Assembly (NCBI GenBank): GCA_014874455.1
Contig: JADBJL010000001.1
Location: 1-64,000 of the forward strand
Source: Thermomicrobiaceae bacterium
GTDB lineage: Bacteria > Chloroflexota > Chloroflexia > Thermomicrobiales > Thermomicrobiaceae
Length of the DNA: 64,000 bases
Direction of reading: 5' to 3'
Positions 10,403 to 19,636 of this stretch are shown here, one piece after another (the first letter of the stretch is position 1; every line of letters starts with the position of its first letter). The position numbers and the translations under genes were made by a program. The notes below the pieces were generated by a model, which did not search any database, was not told where the DNA came from, and saw only the letters and a list, made by a program, of their open reading frames with translations.

Positions 10403-10915
10403 TCAGCGAAAGGCCCTGGCGGCGAGCAGAGTCGCGAGCGCGGCGAGGCTCAGCCAACTGGCCACAACCAGGCCGACACCGACCAGACCGATGCCTGGCC
10501 CATCCGTAGCCCGGGCTTCCGCCGCCGCCTGGCACTCCGCCAGCACCCCCGCCGGGATCAGCCGGATCGCCAGCACCACCAGTAGCGGCACCAGGACGAG
10601 GTCATCCAGGTGCCCGAGCACCGGGATGACGTCTGGGATGAGATCGAGCGGGCTGAGAACGTAGGCGGCAATGCCCAGCGCGAAGAGCCGGGCATACCAC
10701 GGTACCCTCGGATCCCGATACGCCAGGTAGAGTGCCACGGCATCCACTCGCAGCCGACGTGCACGCTGCCGCCAGCGCTCGAGCCTGCTCCGACGCAGGC
10801 TTGTGCCTTCTCTCGGCTCAGGGCGCGCTGTCGAATCTCGTTGCCTCGGCCTCGCCAACTCCCGCCCTCCGTGAGGGACACCTCGGCAGCGTGAGTTCAC
10901 TACCTCGCACGTCAT
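10403..10915 (-). CDS. DUF1232 (YkvA-like) membrane protein
   Basis: 170-aa protein with the DUF1232/YkvA motif: [20 protein letters not shown] followed by [20 protein letters not shown], then two hydrophobic segments. The SPxDLIPD motif is the family hallmark; function is unknown. The N-terminal 45 residues are basic and of low complexity, so the true start could be internal. I keep the ATG at 10915 because it overlaps the TGA of the preceding MFS gene in an ATGA, which suggests translational coupling. It is the last gene of the marR-MFS-DUF1232 operon. Confidence 0.82.
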   Translation of the reverse strand: MTCEVVNSRCRGVPHGGRELARPRQRDSTARPEPREGTSLRRSRLERWRQRARRLRVDAVALYLAYRDPRVPWYARLFALGIAAYVLSPLDLIPDVIPVLGHLDDLVLVPLLVVLAIRLIPAGVLAECQAAAEARATDGPGIGLVGVGLVVASWLSLAALATLLAARAFR

Positions 10916-12621
10916 TCGTCCAGGATATCGCCTCGCGTCCGCGACCGTTCGCTTCCAGCCACTACCGGCTGAGCTGGCGACGGCCCAGCCTCGACGGCCA
11001 CGGCGGAGGCTGCGCCCACCCGCCGCGTCCGCCGGAGCGGGATCTCCGGGAGAGCGGCGGTAGCGACCAACGCCAGCAGCATGAAGGCTGCTCCAACCGC
11101 GAACAGGCCAGTAATGGCCGAGCTCAGGCTGAGGCGCAGCGCGAGCATCACCTGGTCGAAGAGCTGTTGACCCGCTGAGCCGAACTGCTCGAAGGCTTGC
11201 TGCATCCGCGCCATCGCCTCGGGTGACACCAGTGCCTGCGGGTTGCGGAGCAGACCAAGCTGCTCCGGGGAAACGTGCTGACGAATCGGCTCAGGCAAGT
11301 TCGCTGTGAAGGCGCTGGTAAAGCGATTCGTCAAGACAGACCCGAGAATGGCGGCTCCTAGTGTTCCTCCAATGGAGCGGAAGAAGACGAGACCAGAGGT
11401 CACTTCCCCCAGCACCTGTGGCGGAAACGCATTCTGTACCACGATGGTGAAGAGGCTCATGGTCGTGCCGATCCCCAGCCCGGTCACGACCATGTTCCGC
11501 ACCACCTCACTACCCGTACTCTGTGGCGTCATGCGCGACAGTAACACCATACCCAGGGCCGCGAGGGCCACGCTGCCGATCGCCAGCGCCTTGTAGCGGC
11601 CAGTGCGGGCCATGAGCTGCCCGCCGACGATGCTGCTGGTGACGAAGCCGAGCATCATCGGCGTCAACACCGCGCCGGAGTTCGTCGCTGTGCGTCCGAG
11701 CACGCCCTGGATGAAGAGCGGCAGGTACAGAATCGTCCCGAACATGCCGACAGCGATGAAGAAGCCGGCCAGAACCGAGAGGGTGTAGATCCGGTTGCGG
11801 AACAAGCGCGGGTTCACGATCGGCTCCGGTGCTCGCAGTTCGACCAGGAAGAAGACGCTGAGCATGACCGCGGCGAACGTGAGGAGCCCGACGATCTGCG
11901 GAGAACTCCACGGATACTCCGCACCCGCCCAGGACAGCGCAAGAAGCAAGGGAACGGTGCCGGCAATCAGCAACGCGGCACCCAGGTAGTCGATGGCGTG
12001 CTCTCGGCGACTCAGCCGCCCCGGGATAGTGAGACCGGCCGTCACCAGGGCCACAGCCCCGACCGGCATGTTCACGTAGAAGACCCAGCGCCATCCCCAG
12101 TGGTCGGTAATCCAGCCGCCGAGCGTCGGGCCGACGATCGCCGTCACTCCCCAGACCCCCGCAAAGACTCCCTGCCACTTCCCGCGCTCAGCCGGTGGAA
12201 GGAGGTCACCGACGAGCGCAAGGGAGATCGGGAAGAGCGCTCCGGCGCCCAGCCCCTGTACCGCGCGGAACACGATGAGCTGCGTCATCGTCTGAGCCAG
12301 TCCGGACAGCGCCGAACCGAGCAGGAAGACCCCCATCCCGAGGAGAAACAAGCCCCGCCGCCCATAGATATCGGAAAGCTTGCCGTAGATCGGCACCGTC
12401 ACCGTCGATGCGAGCATGTAGGCAGTAAACACCCACGCGTAGTGCTCGAGTCCTCGAAGCTCCGCGATAATCCGCGGCATTGCGGTACCGACGACCGTTT
12501 GGTCGAGCGCCCCCAGGAGCATCCCGAGCAGGACACCGGCCAGCACCAGCCAGACCCGCCTCTGTCCCACCCCCTCGTCCATCTCCGGTCGGCCAGCGCG
12601 GCCAATCGCGTGCGTGGTCAT
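10912..12621 (-). CDS. MFS drug exporter, DHA2 (14-helix) family
   Basis: 569-aa integral membrane transporter of the EmrB/QacA type (drug:proton antiporter), with about fourteen hydrophobic helices. Motif [18 protein letters not shown] follows TM2, and [13 protein letters not shown] in TM1 is the DHA2 signature. [19 protein letters not shown] is motif B, and [20 protein letters not shown] is motif C followed by the conserved Trp/Arg loop. Start ATG at 12621 overlaps the marR stop in an ATGA. Together with the MarR-type regulator this looks like a drug or solvent efflux operon, probably repressed by the MarR protein and induced by its ligand. The substrate is unknown. The C-terminal tail is cytoplasmic and Arg-rich. 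Confidence 0.92.
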   Translation of the reverse strand: MTTHAIGRAGRPEMDEGVGQRRVWLVLAGVLLGMLLGALDQTVVGTAMPRIIAELRGLEHYAWVFTAYMLASTVTVPIYGKLSDIYGRRGLFLLGMGVFLLGSALSGLAQTMTQLIVFRAVQGLGAGALFPISLALVGDLLPPAERGKWQGVFAGVWGVTAIVGPTLGGWITDHWGWRWVFYVNMPVGAVALVTAGLTIPGRLSRREHAIDYLGAALLIAGTVPLLLALSWAGAEYPWSSPQIVGLLTFAAVMLSVFFLVELRAPEPIVNPRLFRNRIYTLSVLAGFFIAVGMFGTILYLPLFIQGVLGRTATNSGAVLTPMMLGFVTSSIVGGQLMARTGRYKALAIGSVALAALGMVLLSRMTPQSTGSEVVRNMVVTGLGIGTTMSLFTIVVQNAFPPQVLGEVTSGLVFFRSIGGTLGAAILGSVLTNRFTSAFTANLPEPIRQHVSPEQLGLLRNPQALVSPEAMARMQQAFEQFGSAGQQLFDQVMLALRLSLSSAITGLFAVGAAFMLLALVATAALPEIPLRRTRRVGAASAVAVEAGPSPAQPVVAGSERSRTRGDILDE

Positions 12622-13112
12622 GGAACCTCTCCCTTTGCCCCCGCCCGTCGTTGCTCGACAGGCTTGGTGCTCGCTAACGCCTCGGCGGCCCGTGCCAGGG
12701 CCGCGAGGCCCCGATCGAGTGCGTCCAGATCTTCCCGGCTGAGCTGCTCGAGGAGCGGGATCAGGGCTTCACGGTTCCCCTGGCGGAGTCGGCGGGTCAG
12801 CGATTCGCCTTCGGGCGTCAAGCGCACCAGGGTGCGCCGCCGATCGGCCGGATCCTCACTACGGACGACGAGCCCCACCTGCACGAGCTTGTCCACCAGG
12901 TGGCTCGCGGTCGGCGCGCTAATGCCCAACCACTCGGCCAGTTCCCCGACGGTGACCGGCTGGATGAAGGAAAGCGCAAACAGCGTCCTGAGCTGAGCCA
13001 TCGTCAGTTCCAGCTCCAGCCATCGGCGCATGCCCGCCATGTGGAGTGCCTGCATCACCACCCGCAGGTTGTCCAGCAGCCGCTCGATGGTGTCAGCCCG
13101 TGATGCCTCCAT
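12618..13112 (-). CDS. MarR family transcriptional regulator
   Basis: 164-aa winged-helix repressor. The helix-turn-helix is near residues 55-80 (TVGELAEWLGISAPTASHLV), followed by the wing with the family signature DPADRRRTLVRLTPEG. Helices at both ends would form the dimer interface. The ATG at 13112 has a GGAGG about seven bases upstream. Its stop overlaps the MFS start (ATGA), so it very likely controls its own operon. A candidate operator, ATCGA-T-TCGAT, lies between the -35 and -10 of its promoter. Confidence 0.92.
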   Translation of the reverse strand: MEASRADTIERLLDNLRVVMQALHMAGMRRWLELELTMAQLRTLFALSFIQPVTVGELAEWLGISAPTASHLVDKLVQVGLVVRSEDPADRRRTLVRLTPEGESLTRRLRQGNREALIPLLEQLSREDLDALDRGLAALARAAEALASTKPVEQRRAGAKGEVP

Positions 13113-13133
13113 AAGGAGCCCTCCATGCCCGGC

Positions 13134-13163
13134 AGTCTAGCACCATCGATTCGATGTTGTCAA
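13134..13163 (-). promoter_or_regulatory. promoter and likely operator of the marR-MFS operon
   Basis: Minus strand: -35 TTGACA (13158-13163), 18-base spacer, -10 TAGACT (13134-13139). The spacer contains the odd palindrome ATCGA-T-TCGAT (13145-13155), well placed for a MarR dimer to block RNA polymerase. The leader is about 15-20 bases and carries the ribosome site. Confidence 0.65.
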
Positions 13164-13436
13164 ATTGTTGCAGGAGTTCAATGCGTATTCCGCGGGCCGA
13201 AAGGTCGCAGTAACCCGGTGTACGCCAGTGGGTTGCCTTCCAGGCACGCGAGCGACCCGGCGCGCATTGTCCACCCGTTCACTATCCAGAGGGAACCAAA
13301 CCACCGCTTCGAGCGTATATGTGTATGGAGACGGTCGAGACCGGCTCCAGCCAGTCCTCCAACCGGAGCGAGAACCGCTCCACCCCTCCCCTTCCCGCGC
13401 ACGAGCCGGGTCATTTCGGCCCGGCTCTGCGTTCTG

Positions 13437-13453
13437 TGTGCCGCTGCGGCACA
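13437..13453. promoter_or_regulatory. 17-bp palindrome just upstream of dnaA promoter
   Basis: TGTGCCGCTGCGGCACA is a perfect inverted repeat with one central base, ending two bases before the dnaA -35. The position suits a regulator of dnaA. It does not match a DnaA box, and the cognate protein is unknown. Confidence 0.45.
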
Positions 13454-13455
13454 TC

Positions 13456-13484
13456 TTGCTGCACCCGTGTTCGCATGCTACGAT
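13456..13484 (+). promoter_or_regulatory. dnaA promoter
   Basis: -35 TTGCTG (13456-13461), 17-base spacer, -10 TACGAT (13479-13484). The predicted transcript would start near 13491, about 56 bases before the dnaA ATG. Confidence 0.6.
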
Positions 13485-13546
13485 CATGCCCACGGAAATG
13501 TACGTACACACGGACGAGCCGGCCAGGTGGCAGCGGAGGATCGGCG

Positions 13547-14932
13547 ATGCAGGCCAAGCAGATCTGGCAGGTAGCGCTCAGTGATCTAGAAGCGCGCGTC
13601 TCCCGGGCTAACTACGAGACCTGGCTCCGCAACACCGAGCTGATCTCGTTCGAAGAAGACTGCGCGACGATCGGCGCGCCCAGTAGCTTCGCGGCCGAAC
13701 AGTTGCGCAGCAAGTTCGCCGCGCCGATTCAGGAGATCCTTTCCCTGATCACCGGCCGGCCGGTCGCTGTACAGTTCACCGTGCTCAACAGCGACCGCCA
13801 GGCGCTCCGACCGGCGGCCCACCGGCAGGCCAAACGCAGCGCGGTGCTCGAGCTCGAGCAGCCCGCCGCGCCAGCCTCTCTCCAGCTCGAACTCGCCGTT
13901 ACTCCCGAGCACGGCCTGAACCCGCGTTACACGTTCGAGAAGTTTGTCGTCGGCGCTAACAACCGCCTCGCCCATGCCGCCGCGATGGCCGTCGCCGACC
14001 GGCCAGCCGACAAGTTCAACCCGCTCTTTATCTACGGTGGGGTGGGGCTCGGCAAGACTCACCTGCTCCACGCCATCGGTCACCGAGCGCTGGCCCGGCG
14101 ACCACAGCTCAAGGTGCGGTACGTCTCCTCCGAGACCTTTACCAACGACCTCATCCACGCCATCCGCCAGCAGCGTACCGACGATTTCCGTAACCGCTAC
14201 CGCACCATCGACATCCTGATGGTCGACGACATCCAGTTCATCGCCGGCAAGGAGAGTACCCAGGAGGAGTTCTTTCACACCTTCAACGCGCTCTACCAGG
14301 CCGGAAAGCAGATCGTCATCTCCAGCGACCGGCCCCCCAAGGCGATCCACAACCTCGCCGACCGCCTCCGCTCCCGCTTCGAGGGTGGACTCCTCGCCGA
14401 TATCCAGCCGCCTGACCTGGAGACGCGCCAGGCGATCCTGGCTGAGAAGGGCCGCGAACTGGGTGTCGATGTCCCCGACGACGTCCTCGAATACGTCGCC
14501 CGGAAGATCGAGAGCAACATCCGCGAGTTAGAAGGCGCGCTCAATCGGATCGTGGCGCTGGCGCAGCTCTATCACCGCTCGATCTCGCTCGACCTCGCTG
14601 TCCAGGCCTTGACCGACGCGCAGGCCGAATCGCGGCGGCAGCGGCTGACGCCCGACGCGGTGATCGATGCCGTGGGCCAGCACTTCCGGGTCTCGGTGCC
14701 GGAACTCGTCGGGCCAGGCCGGCGACGCGACGTCGTCGTCCCCCGCCAGGTGGCCATGTACCTGATGCGCGAGGAACTCGGACTCTCGCTTGTCGAGATC
14801 GGCCAGCGACTCGGGGGGCGCGACCACACGACAGTGCTGCACGGGATCGAGAAGATCGAGCAGCAGCTCCAGCACGACAGCCAGCTCCGCGGCGAGCTGC
14901 TGGCCGTCCGTGAGCGCCTGTACACCGGGTAA
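13547..14932 (+). CDS. dnaA: chromosomal replication initiator protein DnaA
   Basis: Initiator ATPase that binds DnaA boxes and opens the origin. Domain I begins [26 protein letters not shown]+ domain III begins [20 protein letters not shown], with Walker A GGVGLGKT (about residue 163), Walker [11 protein letters not shown] (about 225) and sensor motifs near [19 protein letters not shown]. Domain IV ends with the DnaA-box-binding signature [14 protein letters not shown] (about 424). The ATG at 13547 gives 461 aa, the usual size, with GCGGAGGA upstream; the longer open frame is not coding-like. dnaN, recF and gyrB are not adjacent. The next gene converges with only five bases between stops. 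Confidence 0.96.
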   Translation: MQAKQIWQVALSDLEARVSRANYETWLRNTELISFEEDCATIGAPSSFAAEQLRSKFAAPIQEILSLITGRPVAVQFTVLNSDRQALRPAAHRQAKRSAVLELEQPAAPASLQLELAVTPEHGLNPRYTFEKFVVGANNRLAHAAAMAVADRPADKFNPLFIYGGVGLGKTHLLHAIGHRALARRPQLKVRYVSSETFTNDLIHAIRQQRTDDFRNRYRTIDILMVDDIQFIAGKESTQEEFFHTFNALYQAGKQIVISSDRPPKAIHNLADRLRSRFEGGLLADIQPPDLETRQAILAEKGRELGVDVPDDVLEYVARKIESNIRELEGALNRIVALAQLYHRSISLDLAVQALTDAQAESRRQRLTPDAVIDAVGQHFRVSVPELVGPGRRRDVVVPRQVAMYLMREELGLSLVEIGQRLGGRDHTTVLHGIEKIEQQLQHDSQLRGELLAVRERLYTG

Positions 14933-14937
14933 CCGGT

Positions 14938-15357
14938 TCAGCGCCGCCAGCTCAGGAAGTGGAGCACCAGCACTCCGGCCCAGGCAGCCAGGATCCCAGG
15001 CAGACCGGCAGTGAAGCCTCCGACTGCGGTCAAGGGAATCGCGAACAGCAGCAGCAAGATGAGTCGAGGCGTGGTGATCAGGGCCGCGCGATGGCGTCGC
15101 CGCTCGTACTCGGCCAGCCGTGCCTCGACGCGCGCGTCGATAGCCCGCTCGACCTGCTGGAGGAAACGCTCGACCACGAGCTCCTCGTAGTCGTCACCCA
15201 GCTCGCGCCGCGCTCCGAGCGCCGCCCGCAGCTCGATCGCGGTCTCCGGCCGGGCCAGGTCAGTCGAGCCCTCCGATGCTTCTGACCGCGCCAGCATCGC
15301 CCGTATGATTTGCCACGTCACCGAAGGCTTCGGTGGGATCGAGGGACGTGCCGACAT
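14938..15357 (-). CDS. small hypothetical membrane protein, 139 aa
   Basis: Unrecognised 139-aa protein. The first 95 residues are hydrophilic and helical, including a charged stretch LQQVERAIDARVEARLAEYE that could form a coiled coil. They are followed by two closely spaced hydrophobic helices (about residues 97-115 and 118-135) and a short basic tail. The ATG at 15357 lies 15 bases after the stop of the large FAD/Fe-S gene on the same strand, so it is probably cotranscribed with it. Whether it anchors or assists that oxidoreductase at the membrane is only a guess. Confidence 0.65.
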   Translation of the reverse strand: MSARPSIPPKPSVTWQIIRAMLARSEASEGSTDLARPETAIELRAALGARRELGDDYEELVVERFLQQVERAIDARVEARLAEYERRRHRAALITTPRLILLLLFAIPLTAVGGFTAGLPGILAAWAGVLVLHFLSWRR

Positions 15358-15372
15358 GGCTCACCACCGATC

Positions 15373-18336
15373 TCAATCAGCCGCAGCCTCGATCATCTCT
15401 CTCCGGTCGGACGTCACCTCGGCCAGGCGCGCGGCGAGTACCTCGACCAGGTGAACCGGTCGCCGCCGCGTAAAGTGGGCGATCTGCTCCCGGCAGGAGA
15501 CGCCCGCCACCGCGATGACGACGTCCGGCGGCTGCCCGTCCACCTTCGGGAACAGCCGCTCGGCTCCGATCTTGCGAGAGATCTCGTAGTGCTCCACCTC
15601 GTACCCGAAGGAGCCAGCCATTCCGCAGCAGCCAGCGCCGCTCTCCTCGACCGAGCAGCCCGACGCCTTCAGAACCGCAAGAGAGGGCTTGACGCCGATC
15701 AACGCCTTCTGGTGACAGTGCCCGTGGAACAGCACCTTCGGCCCCGGTTCCTCCCGCCAGCGGAGCGACAGCTCGCCCCGCTCGAGCTGCCTGGCCAGGA
15801 ACTCGTCGATCATGAAGCTGTTCTCGGCCACTAACCCTGCGTCGGGGTGGCCCGGCAGAAGATCCAGGTACTCGTCGCGCAGGGTCAGGATGCAGCTCGG
15901 CTCGGTGCCGACGATGGGGATGCCGGCCCGGGCGTACGGTGCCAGCAGCTCCACGTTGACCCGCGCCAGCCGCCGTGCCCGCTCGACCAGGCCCTTCGAC
16001 AGCAGCGGCCGGCCGCAGCAGGCGCGCCGCTCGACGATGGTGACGCTGTAGCCAGCGGCCTCGAGCACCGCGACCGCCGCGCGGCCGATTTCCGGGTAGT
16101 TGTAGGTCGTGAACGTATCGTGGAAGTACACCACGGGGCCGCGTACCCCGTCTCCACGGCTGCCGGATCGATGGCGGAACCAGCGGTCGAACGGCACCCG
16201 CGCGAAACGTGGCAGGTCGCGTGCTGGGTGTATCCCGAGCGCCCGCTTGCCCAGCCTCCCCAACGGGCTGCGGGCCGCGAGGTTCGCCACCGGAGCGAGC
16301 CTGCAGCCGAGGCGATTGAGCAGGTGGATGTGCCCGAACGCCTGCGCGCGGAGCGGCGTGCCGTGAGCACGGTAGTAGTGTGCGAGGAACTCGGCCTTGA
16401 TCTTGGCCATGTCGACACTGGACGGGCACTCGGTCTTGCAGGCCTTGCAGGACAGACAGAGATCGAGCACCTCATAGGTGCGGGGATCGGTGAAGTGCTC
16501 CGGCCGGAGAATCCGACCAGCCAGCGCTGCGCGCAGCGCATTCGCCCGCGCCCGTGTCGTATCCCGTTCGTCCCGCGTGGCCATGTAGGACGGGCACATG
16601 GTTCCGACGCCGAGCTTGCGACAGACGCCGGCCCCGTTGCACATCTCGATCGCCCGCGCGAAGCCACCGTCGCGCTCGAAGCTCAGGTGCGTCCGGATAT
16701 CTCTGGTGCGGTAGTCCGGCCCGTAGCGCAAGTTCTGATCGAGCGGCGGGCAATCGACGATCTTGCCCGGGTTCATCAGCCCGTCCGGGTCGAACGCGGC
16801 TTTGAGCTCCTTCATGCAGCGGTACAGCGTCGGGCCGAACAGTCGCTCGTTCAGCTCGCCGCGCGCCAGCCCATCGCCGTGCTCGCCGCTCATCACGCCG
16901 CCGAAGCGGAGAGCTAGCTCGAGCGCCCCCTCGGTCAGCGCCCGCAGGGTGCGGACACCGTCGGACGTCTTGAGGTTCACGAGTGGGCGGACGTGCAGGC
17001 ACCCAGCGCTCGCGTGCGCGTAGAAGGCCGCAGTCGTGCCGTTCTCGGCGACCAGCCGCAGCACTTCCCGCACGTACTCGGCGAGATGCTCGACCGGCAC
17101 CGAGACGTCTTCGATGCACGCGATCGGCTTGGCATCGCCGCGCATGCTCATCAGGAGACCCTGGCCCGCCTTGCGCACCGACCAGACGTCGGCCTGGCGC
17201 GCCGGGTCGAAGATCGAGATGGGATCCTGCACGACGCCATGGCGAGTCAGGTGCTGCTGGAGCCGCTCGACCTTCACTTTCAGCTCGGCCTCGGTCTCGC
17301 CGTAGAACTCGACTGTCAAGATCGCCTGAGGCTCGCCCTGGATGAAGGCGATCTGGGACGCGAAGCCCGGCTGCTTCCGCGTCAGCGAGAGTAGCAATCC
17401 GTCCATCAGCTCCACGGCCGATGGTTCGCACTCGAGGATCAACGGCACGGCTTCCATCGACCGTACCAGGTCGTCGAACTGGAGCAACACGAGCGCGGTA
17501 CGAGTGGGGCGAGGCACCAGGTTCAGCGTGTACTCCAGGCCGAAGGCGAGGGTGCCCTCGGAGCTGGCCAGCAGCCGTGCCACGTTGAAGTCCTCTCGGA
17601 GCAGCTCCTTGAGGCCATAGCCGCTGGCCCGGCGCCAGTGGCGCGGGTACTCGCGCTCGATCGCCTCCCCATAGCGTTCGCGGAGAGAGATGAGGTCACG
17701 GTAAAGCTGGCCTTCACGCGTCGAGCGTTGCGCCCGAGCCGCCAGCTCGTCCGGCCTGAGCGACTGGAAGATGATCTCGGTTCCGTCCGAGAGAATCGTG
17801 TGCGCCGCGATGACATGGTCAGCGGTCATACCGTAGAGGATCGAGTGGGAGCCCGAGGCATTGTTGCCGATCGCCCCGCCGATGGTGGCACGGTCGGCGC
17901 TGGCCGGATCCGGGCCGAACATCAGGCCGTACTTGCGCAGCTTGGCGTTGAGCTGGTTGACCACGATCCCCGGCTGGACGCGGGCGACACGCGCGACCGG
18001 GTCGACTTCGAGGAGCTGGTTCAGATACTTCGAGGTATCGATGACGAGAGCACGTCCGACCGATTGGCCAGCGAGACTGCTCCCACCACCGCGTGGCAGG
18101 ATCGGGATCTGGTGCTTGGCCGCGAGCTCGATTGTCCAGCGGACGTCGTCGTAGGTCTTCGGGATAACCACGCCCAGCGGCTCGATCTGGTAGTTCGAGG
18201 CGTCGGTGCTGTAGAGCATGCGGCTGTACAGGTCGAACCGCACCTCACCCTCGAGGCGCCAGCGCAGCTCCCGCTCTAGCTCCTGGAGCGTTGCAGCGTC
18301 GCGCACGTCACCTTCGGTTCCTCGCCTTCTCGCCAT
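15373..18336 (-). CDS. FAD-linked oxidase fused to (Fe-S)-binding glycolate/lactate oxidase-type subunit
   Basis: 987-aa fusion of a GlcD-like and a GlcF-like protein, as in D-2-hydroxyacid (lactate or glycolate) dehydrogenases of the Dld-II/YdiJ type. The N-terminal PCMH FAD domain contains IPILPRGGGSSLAGQSVG (about residue 85), followed by the FAD-oxidase C domain ending SGEHGDGLARGELNERLFG. Two 4Fe-4S motifs follow: CNGAGVCRKLGVGTMCPSY and CLSCKACKTECPSSVDM. Two CCG domains follow (ERRACCGRPLLSKGL and GHCHQKALIG...GAGCCGMAGSFGYE). I chose ATG 18336 over an earlier in-frame start because AAGGGG precedes it and a predicted promoter (18417-18425) lies between the two. Electrons probably go to quinone; the exact substrate is unknown. 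Confidence 0.9.
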   Translation of the reverse strand: MARRRGTEGDVRDAATLQELERELRWRLEGEVRFDLYSRMLYSTDASNYQIEPLGVVIPKTYDDVRWTIELAAKHQIPILPRGGGSSLAGQSVGRALVIDTSKYLNQLLEVDPVARVARVQPGIVVNQLNAKLRKYGLMFGPDPASADRATIGGAIGNNASGSHSILYGMTADHVIAAHTILSDGTEIIFQSLRPDELAARAQRSTREGQLYRDLISLRERYGEAIEREYPRHWRRASGYGLKELLREDFNVARLLASSEGTLAFGLEYTLNLVPRPTRTALVLLQFDDLVRSMEAVPLILECEPSAVELMDGLLLSLTRKQPGFASQIAFIQGEPQAILTVEFYGETEAELKVKVERLQQHLTRHGVVQDPISIFDPARQADVWSVRKAGQGLLMSMRGDAKPIACIEDVSVPVEHLAEYVREVLRLVAENGTTAAFYAHASAGCLHVRPLVNLKTSDGVRTLRALTEGALELALRFGGVMSGEHGDGLARGELNERLFGPTLYRCMKELKAAFDPDGLMNPGKIVDCPPLDQNLRYGPDYRTRDIRTHLSFERDGGFARAIEMCNGAGVCRKLGVGTMCPSYMATRDERDTTRARANALRAALAGRILRPEHFTDPRTYEVLDLCLSCKACKTECPSSVDMAKIKAEFLAHYYRAHGTPLRAQAFGHIHLLNRLGCRLAPVANLAARSPLGRLGKRALGIHPARDLPRFARVPFDRWFRHRSGSRGDGVRGPVVYFHDTFTTYNYPEIGRAAVAVLEAAGYSVTIVERRACCGRPLLSKGLVERARRLARVNVELLAPYARAGIPIVGTEPSCILTLRDEYLDLLPGHPDAGLVAENSFMIDEFLARQLERGELSLRWREEPGPKVLFHGHCHQKALIGVKPSLAVLKASGCSVEESGAGCCGMAGSFGYEVEHYEISRKIGAERLFPKVDGQPPDVVIAVAGVSCREQIAHFTRRRPVHLVEVLAARLAEVTSDRREMIEAAAD

Positions 18337-18416
18337 CCAACGCACCCCTTCTGCCAGCCCGACCCGGTGTGCCCAACACGCGACGTTGCCCCTCGACAGC
18401 TTGCCATCACGCCAAG

Positions 18417-18425
18417 AGTCTACCA
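18417..18425 (-). promoter_or_regulatory. extended -10 promoter of the FAD/Fe-S oxidoreductase gene
   Basis: Minus strand TGGTAGACT: -10 TAGACT with the upstream TG. The predicted start near 18410 gives a leader of about 75 bases to the ATG at 18336 and excludes the longer reading frame. Confidence 0.45.
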
Positions 18426-18495
18426 CCGGATCTACGCGACACCGGCTCGCTCAACACAACGGGGCGGATCGGCACCCGAAACAGGGGATGACCGA

Positions 18496-18530
18496 AGAGG
18501 GTGGCCCGCGCTGCCTCGAGGCCACCCTCT
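18496..18530 (-). terminator. hairpin downstream of tetR
   Basis: An 11-bp perfect stem (18496-18506 with 18520-18530) around a 13-base loop, about 180 bases past the TetR stop on the minus strand and before the promoter of the next gene. Only a short TT follows on that strand. A terminator or attenuator is likely. Confidence 0.5.
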
Positions 18531-18708
18531 CGTCACTGTCTCTGCCTTGCGTGAACGACCGCGAACGGGCTCAACCGTTCACTGGCACGATGTCATGTCG
18601 GCGTGCGACCACTGCGGTCCGAGCGCAGACAGTGACCCTCGGCACCGCCCTGTGTACCGCACGCAGGCGAGCCTGACACCGCGACTGACTGGACGAAGCG
18701 CAGTCAGG

Positions 18709-19287
18709 CTAACGCCGGAGACCGTTAAGCAGGATCGTGAGCGCCTCGTCGACCAGCTCACTCGGATCACGGTTCGTAAGCCGCGCGGTGGCAAGGACTC
18801 CCTCAGCCGTCGACAGAACCAGCGCCGCGGCCAGACGCTCGTTTCCAACGCGCGCTTCGCTCCGCTCGCGAGCCGCGGCGATCATCGACTCGATCGGCTG
18901 GACGAGCGAGTCGACGGCGAGCTGGGTCAAGCGCCGGGCATGCTCCTCGGACACCGCCGGGAAATCGGCCAGAAGCATACGAGCGAGATCGACCGGCGGA
19001 TGTGTGACCAACCAGTGGAGCACTGCCCGGAGCTGCGCCTCGAGGTGCGGGCCCGCGTCGCGGATCGCTTGAGTCAGCCCTTCGGCATGCGCGCGCAGCC
19101 CCCGCTCCGTCACCGTGACGTACAGCTCTTCCTTCCCACCGGGGAAGTGATAGTACAGCGACGCCTGGCGGATCCCCAGTTCCTGGGCGATGTCGCGCAG
19201 CGTCACCGCCTTGTACCCACGCTCTGCGAACAACCGCTCCGCCACCGCATTGACGCGTTCCCGCGCCGAACTCTGTACGACAGCCAC
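18709..19287 (-). CDS. TetR family transcriptional regulator
   Basis: 192-aa repressor. The N-terminal HTH reads RERVNAVAERLFAERGYKAV then TLRDIAQELGIRQASLYYHF, the standard TetR pattern, followed by GGKEELYVTVTERG. The C-terminal ligand-binding domain is divergent, as usual. The ATG at 19287 follows a good promoter at 19326-19354. It diverges from the MFS gene across about 350 bases containing an 18-base direct repeat pair, one copy over its own -35. It therefore probably represses itself and the exporter. Confidence 0.92.
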   Translation of the reverse strand: MAVVQSSARERVNAVAERLFAERGYKAVTLRDIAQELGIRQASLYYHFPGGKEELYVTVTERGLRAHAEGLTQAIRDAGPHLEAQLRAVLHWLVTHPPVDLARMLLADFPAVSEEHARRLTQLAVDSLVQPIESMIAAARERSEARVGNERLAAALVLSTAEGVLATARLTNRDPSELVDEALTILLNGLRR

Positions 19288-19325
19288 GGCTTCCTCCTAC
19301 CCTACGTCTCCCCACCTATATCCCG

Positions 19326-19354
19326 ATCATAGCGGAAAGTTCGGGTGTCGTCAA
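19326..19354 (-). promoter_or_regulatory. tetR promoter
   Basis: Minus strand: -35 TTGACG (19349-19354), 17-base spacer, -10 TATGAT (19326-19331). The -35 is overlapped by the first copy of the 18-base repeat, as expected for repression. Confidence 0.65.
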
Positions 19355-19484
19355 CTGGCCGTTTGGTCACGTGATTTCCGATCTCCGTTGCCGGTTCCGG
19401 TTGTACGGTCACGTCACGTTGCCTCGAACGACAGTCGAGCGGCCCTCCTTCATACCGCACGTTCGCTCAACTGAGTGTTTGGTC
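19351..19484. repeat. paired 18-bp direct repeats (candidate TetR operators)
   Basis: TCAACTGGCCGTTTGGTC at 19351-19368 and TCAACTGAGTGTTTGGTC at 19467-19484 agree at 15 of 18 positions; all three differences fall in the central spacer. They start 116 bases apart, about eleven helical turns, which would suit cooperative binding. Confidence 0.55.
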
Positions 19485-19636
19485 TATCGTACCACAGCCG
19501 TGACGATACGGATACCGCCACTGTCAACTCGCTTCGACTGCTCGATGCCCGGGTATGATAGGCATGGGCGCTGCTGCTCATGGCACATCACGTGCCCTCA
19601 CGCCCACAGGCACATGCATCGAGTCGGAGACGGTTC

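Larger units (their letters stand above)
13113..13546. other. divergent promoter region between marR operon and dnaA
   Basis: 434 bases holding the marR promoter at one end and the dnaA promoter with a 17-base palindrome at the other. The middle, about 13170-13430, shows nothing I can name. I looked for DnaA boxes (TTATCCACA and close variants) and AT-rich unwinding DNA, and saw neither, so I do not call an origin. Confidence 0.45.
18337..18708. other. intergenic region with promoter and hairpin
   Basis: 372 bases between the TetR gene and the FAD/Fe-S gene, both on the minus strand. It contains a strong hairpin (18496-18530) and an extended -10 promoter (18417-18425). The remaining bases show no gene. 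Confidence 0.5.
19288..19636. promoter_or_regulatory. divergent tetR/MFS control region
   Basis: 349 bases carrying the tetR promoter, two copies of TCAACTG-N3-GTTTGGTC (19351-19368, 19467-19484), the palindrome TCACGTGA (19367-19374), a second GGTCACGT at 19407-19414, and a plus-strand -10 TATGAT at 19554-19559. No gene is seen in it. Confidence 0.55.

Noticed and set aside
13113-13546. Possible replication origin upstream of dnaA
   Set aside because: No DnaA-box cluster or AT-rich stretch is visible.
19580-19636. Longer N-terminus for the MFS gene
   Set aside because: Arg/His-rich, not membrane-like, and the GTG at 19637 has the better ribosome site.
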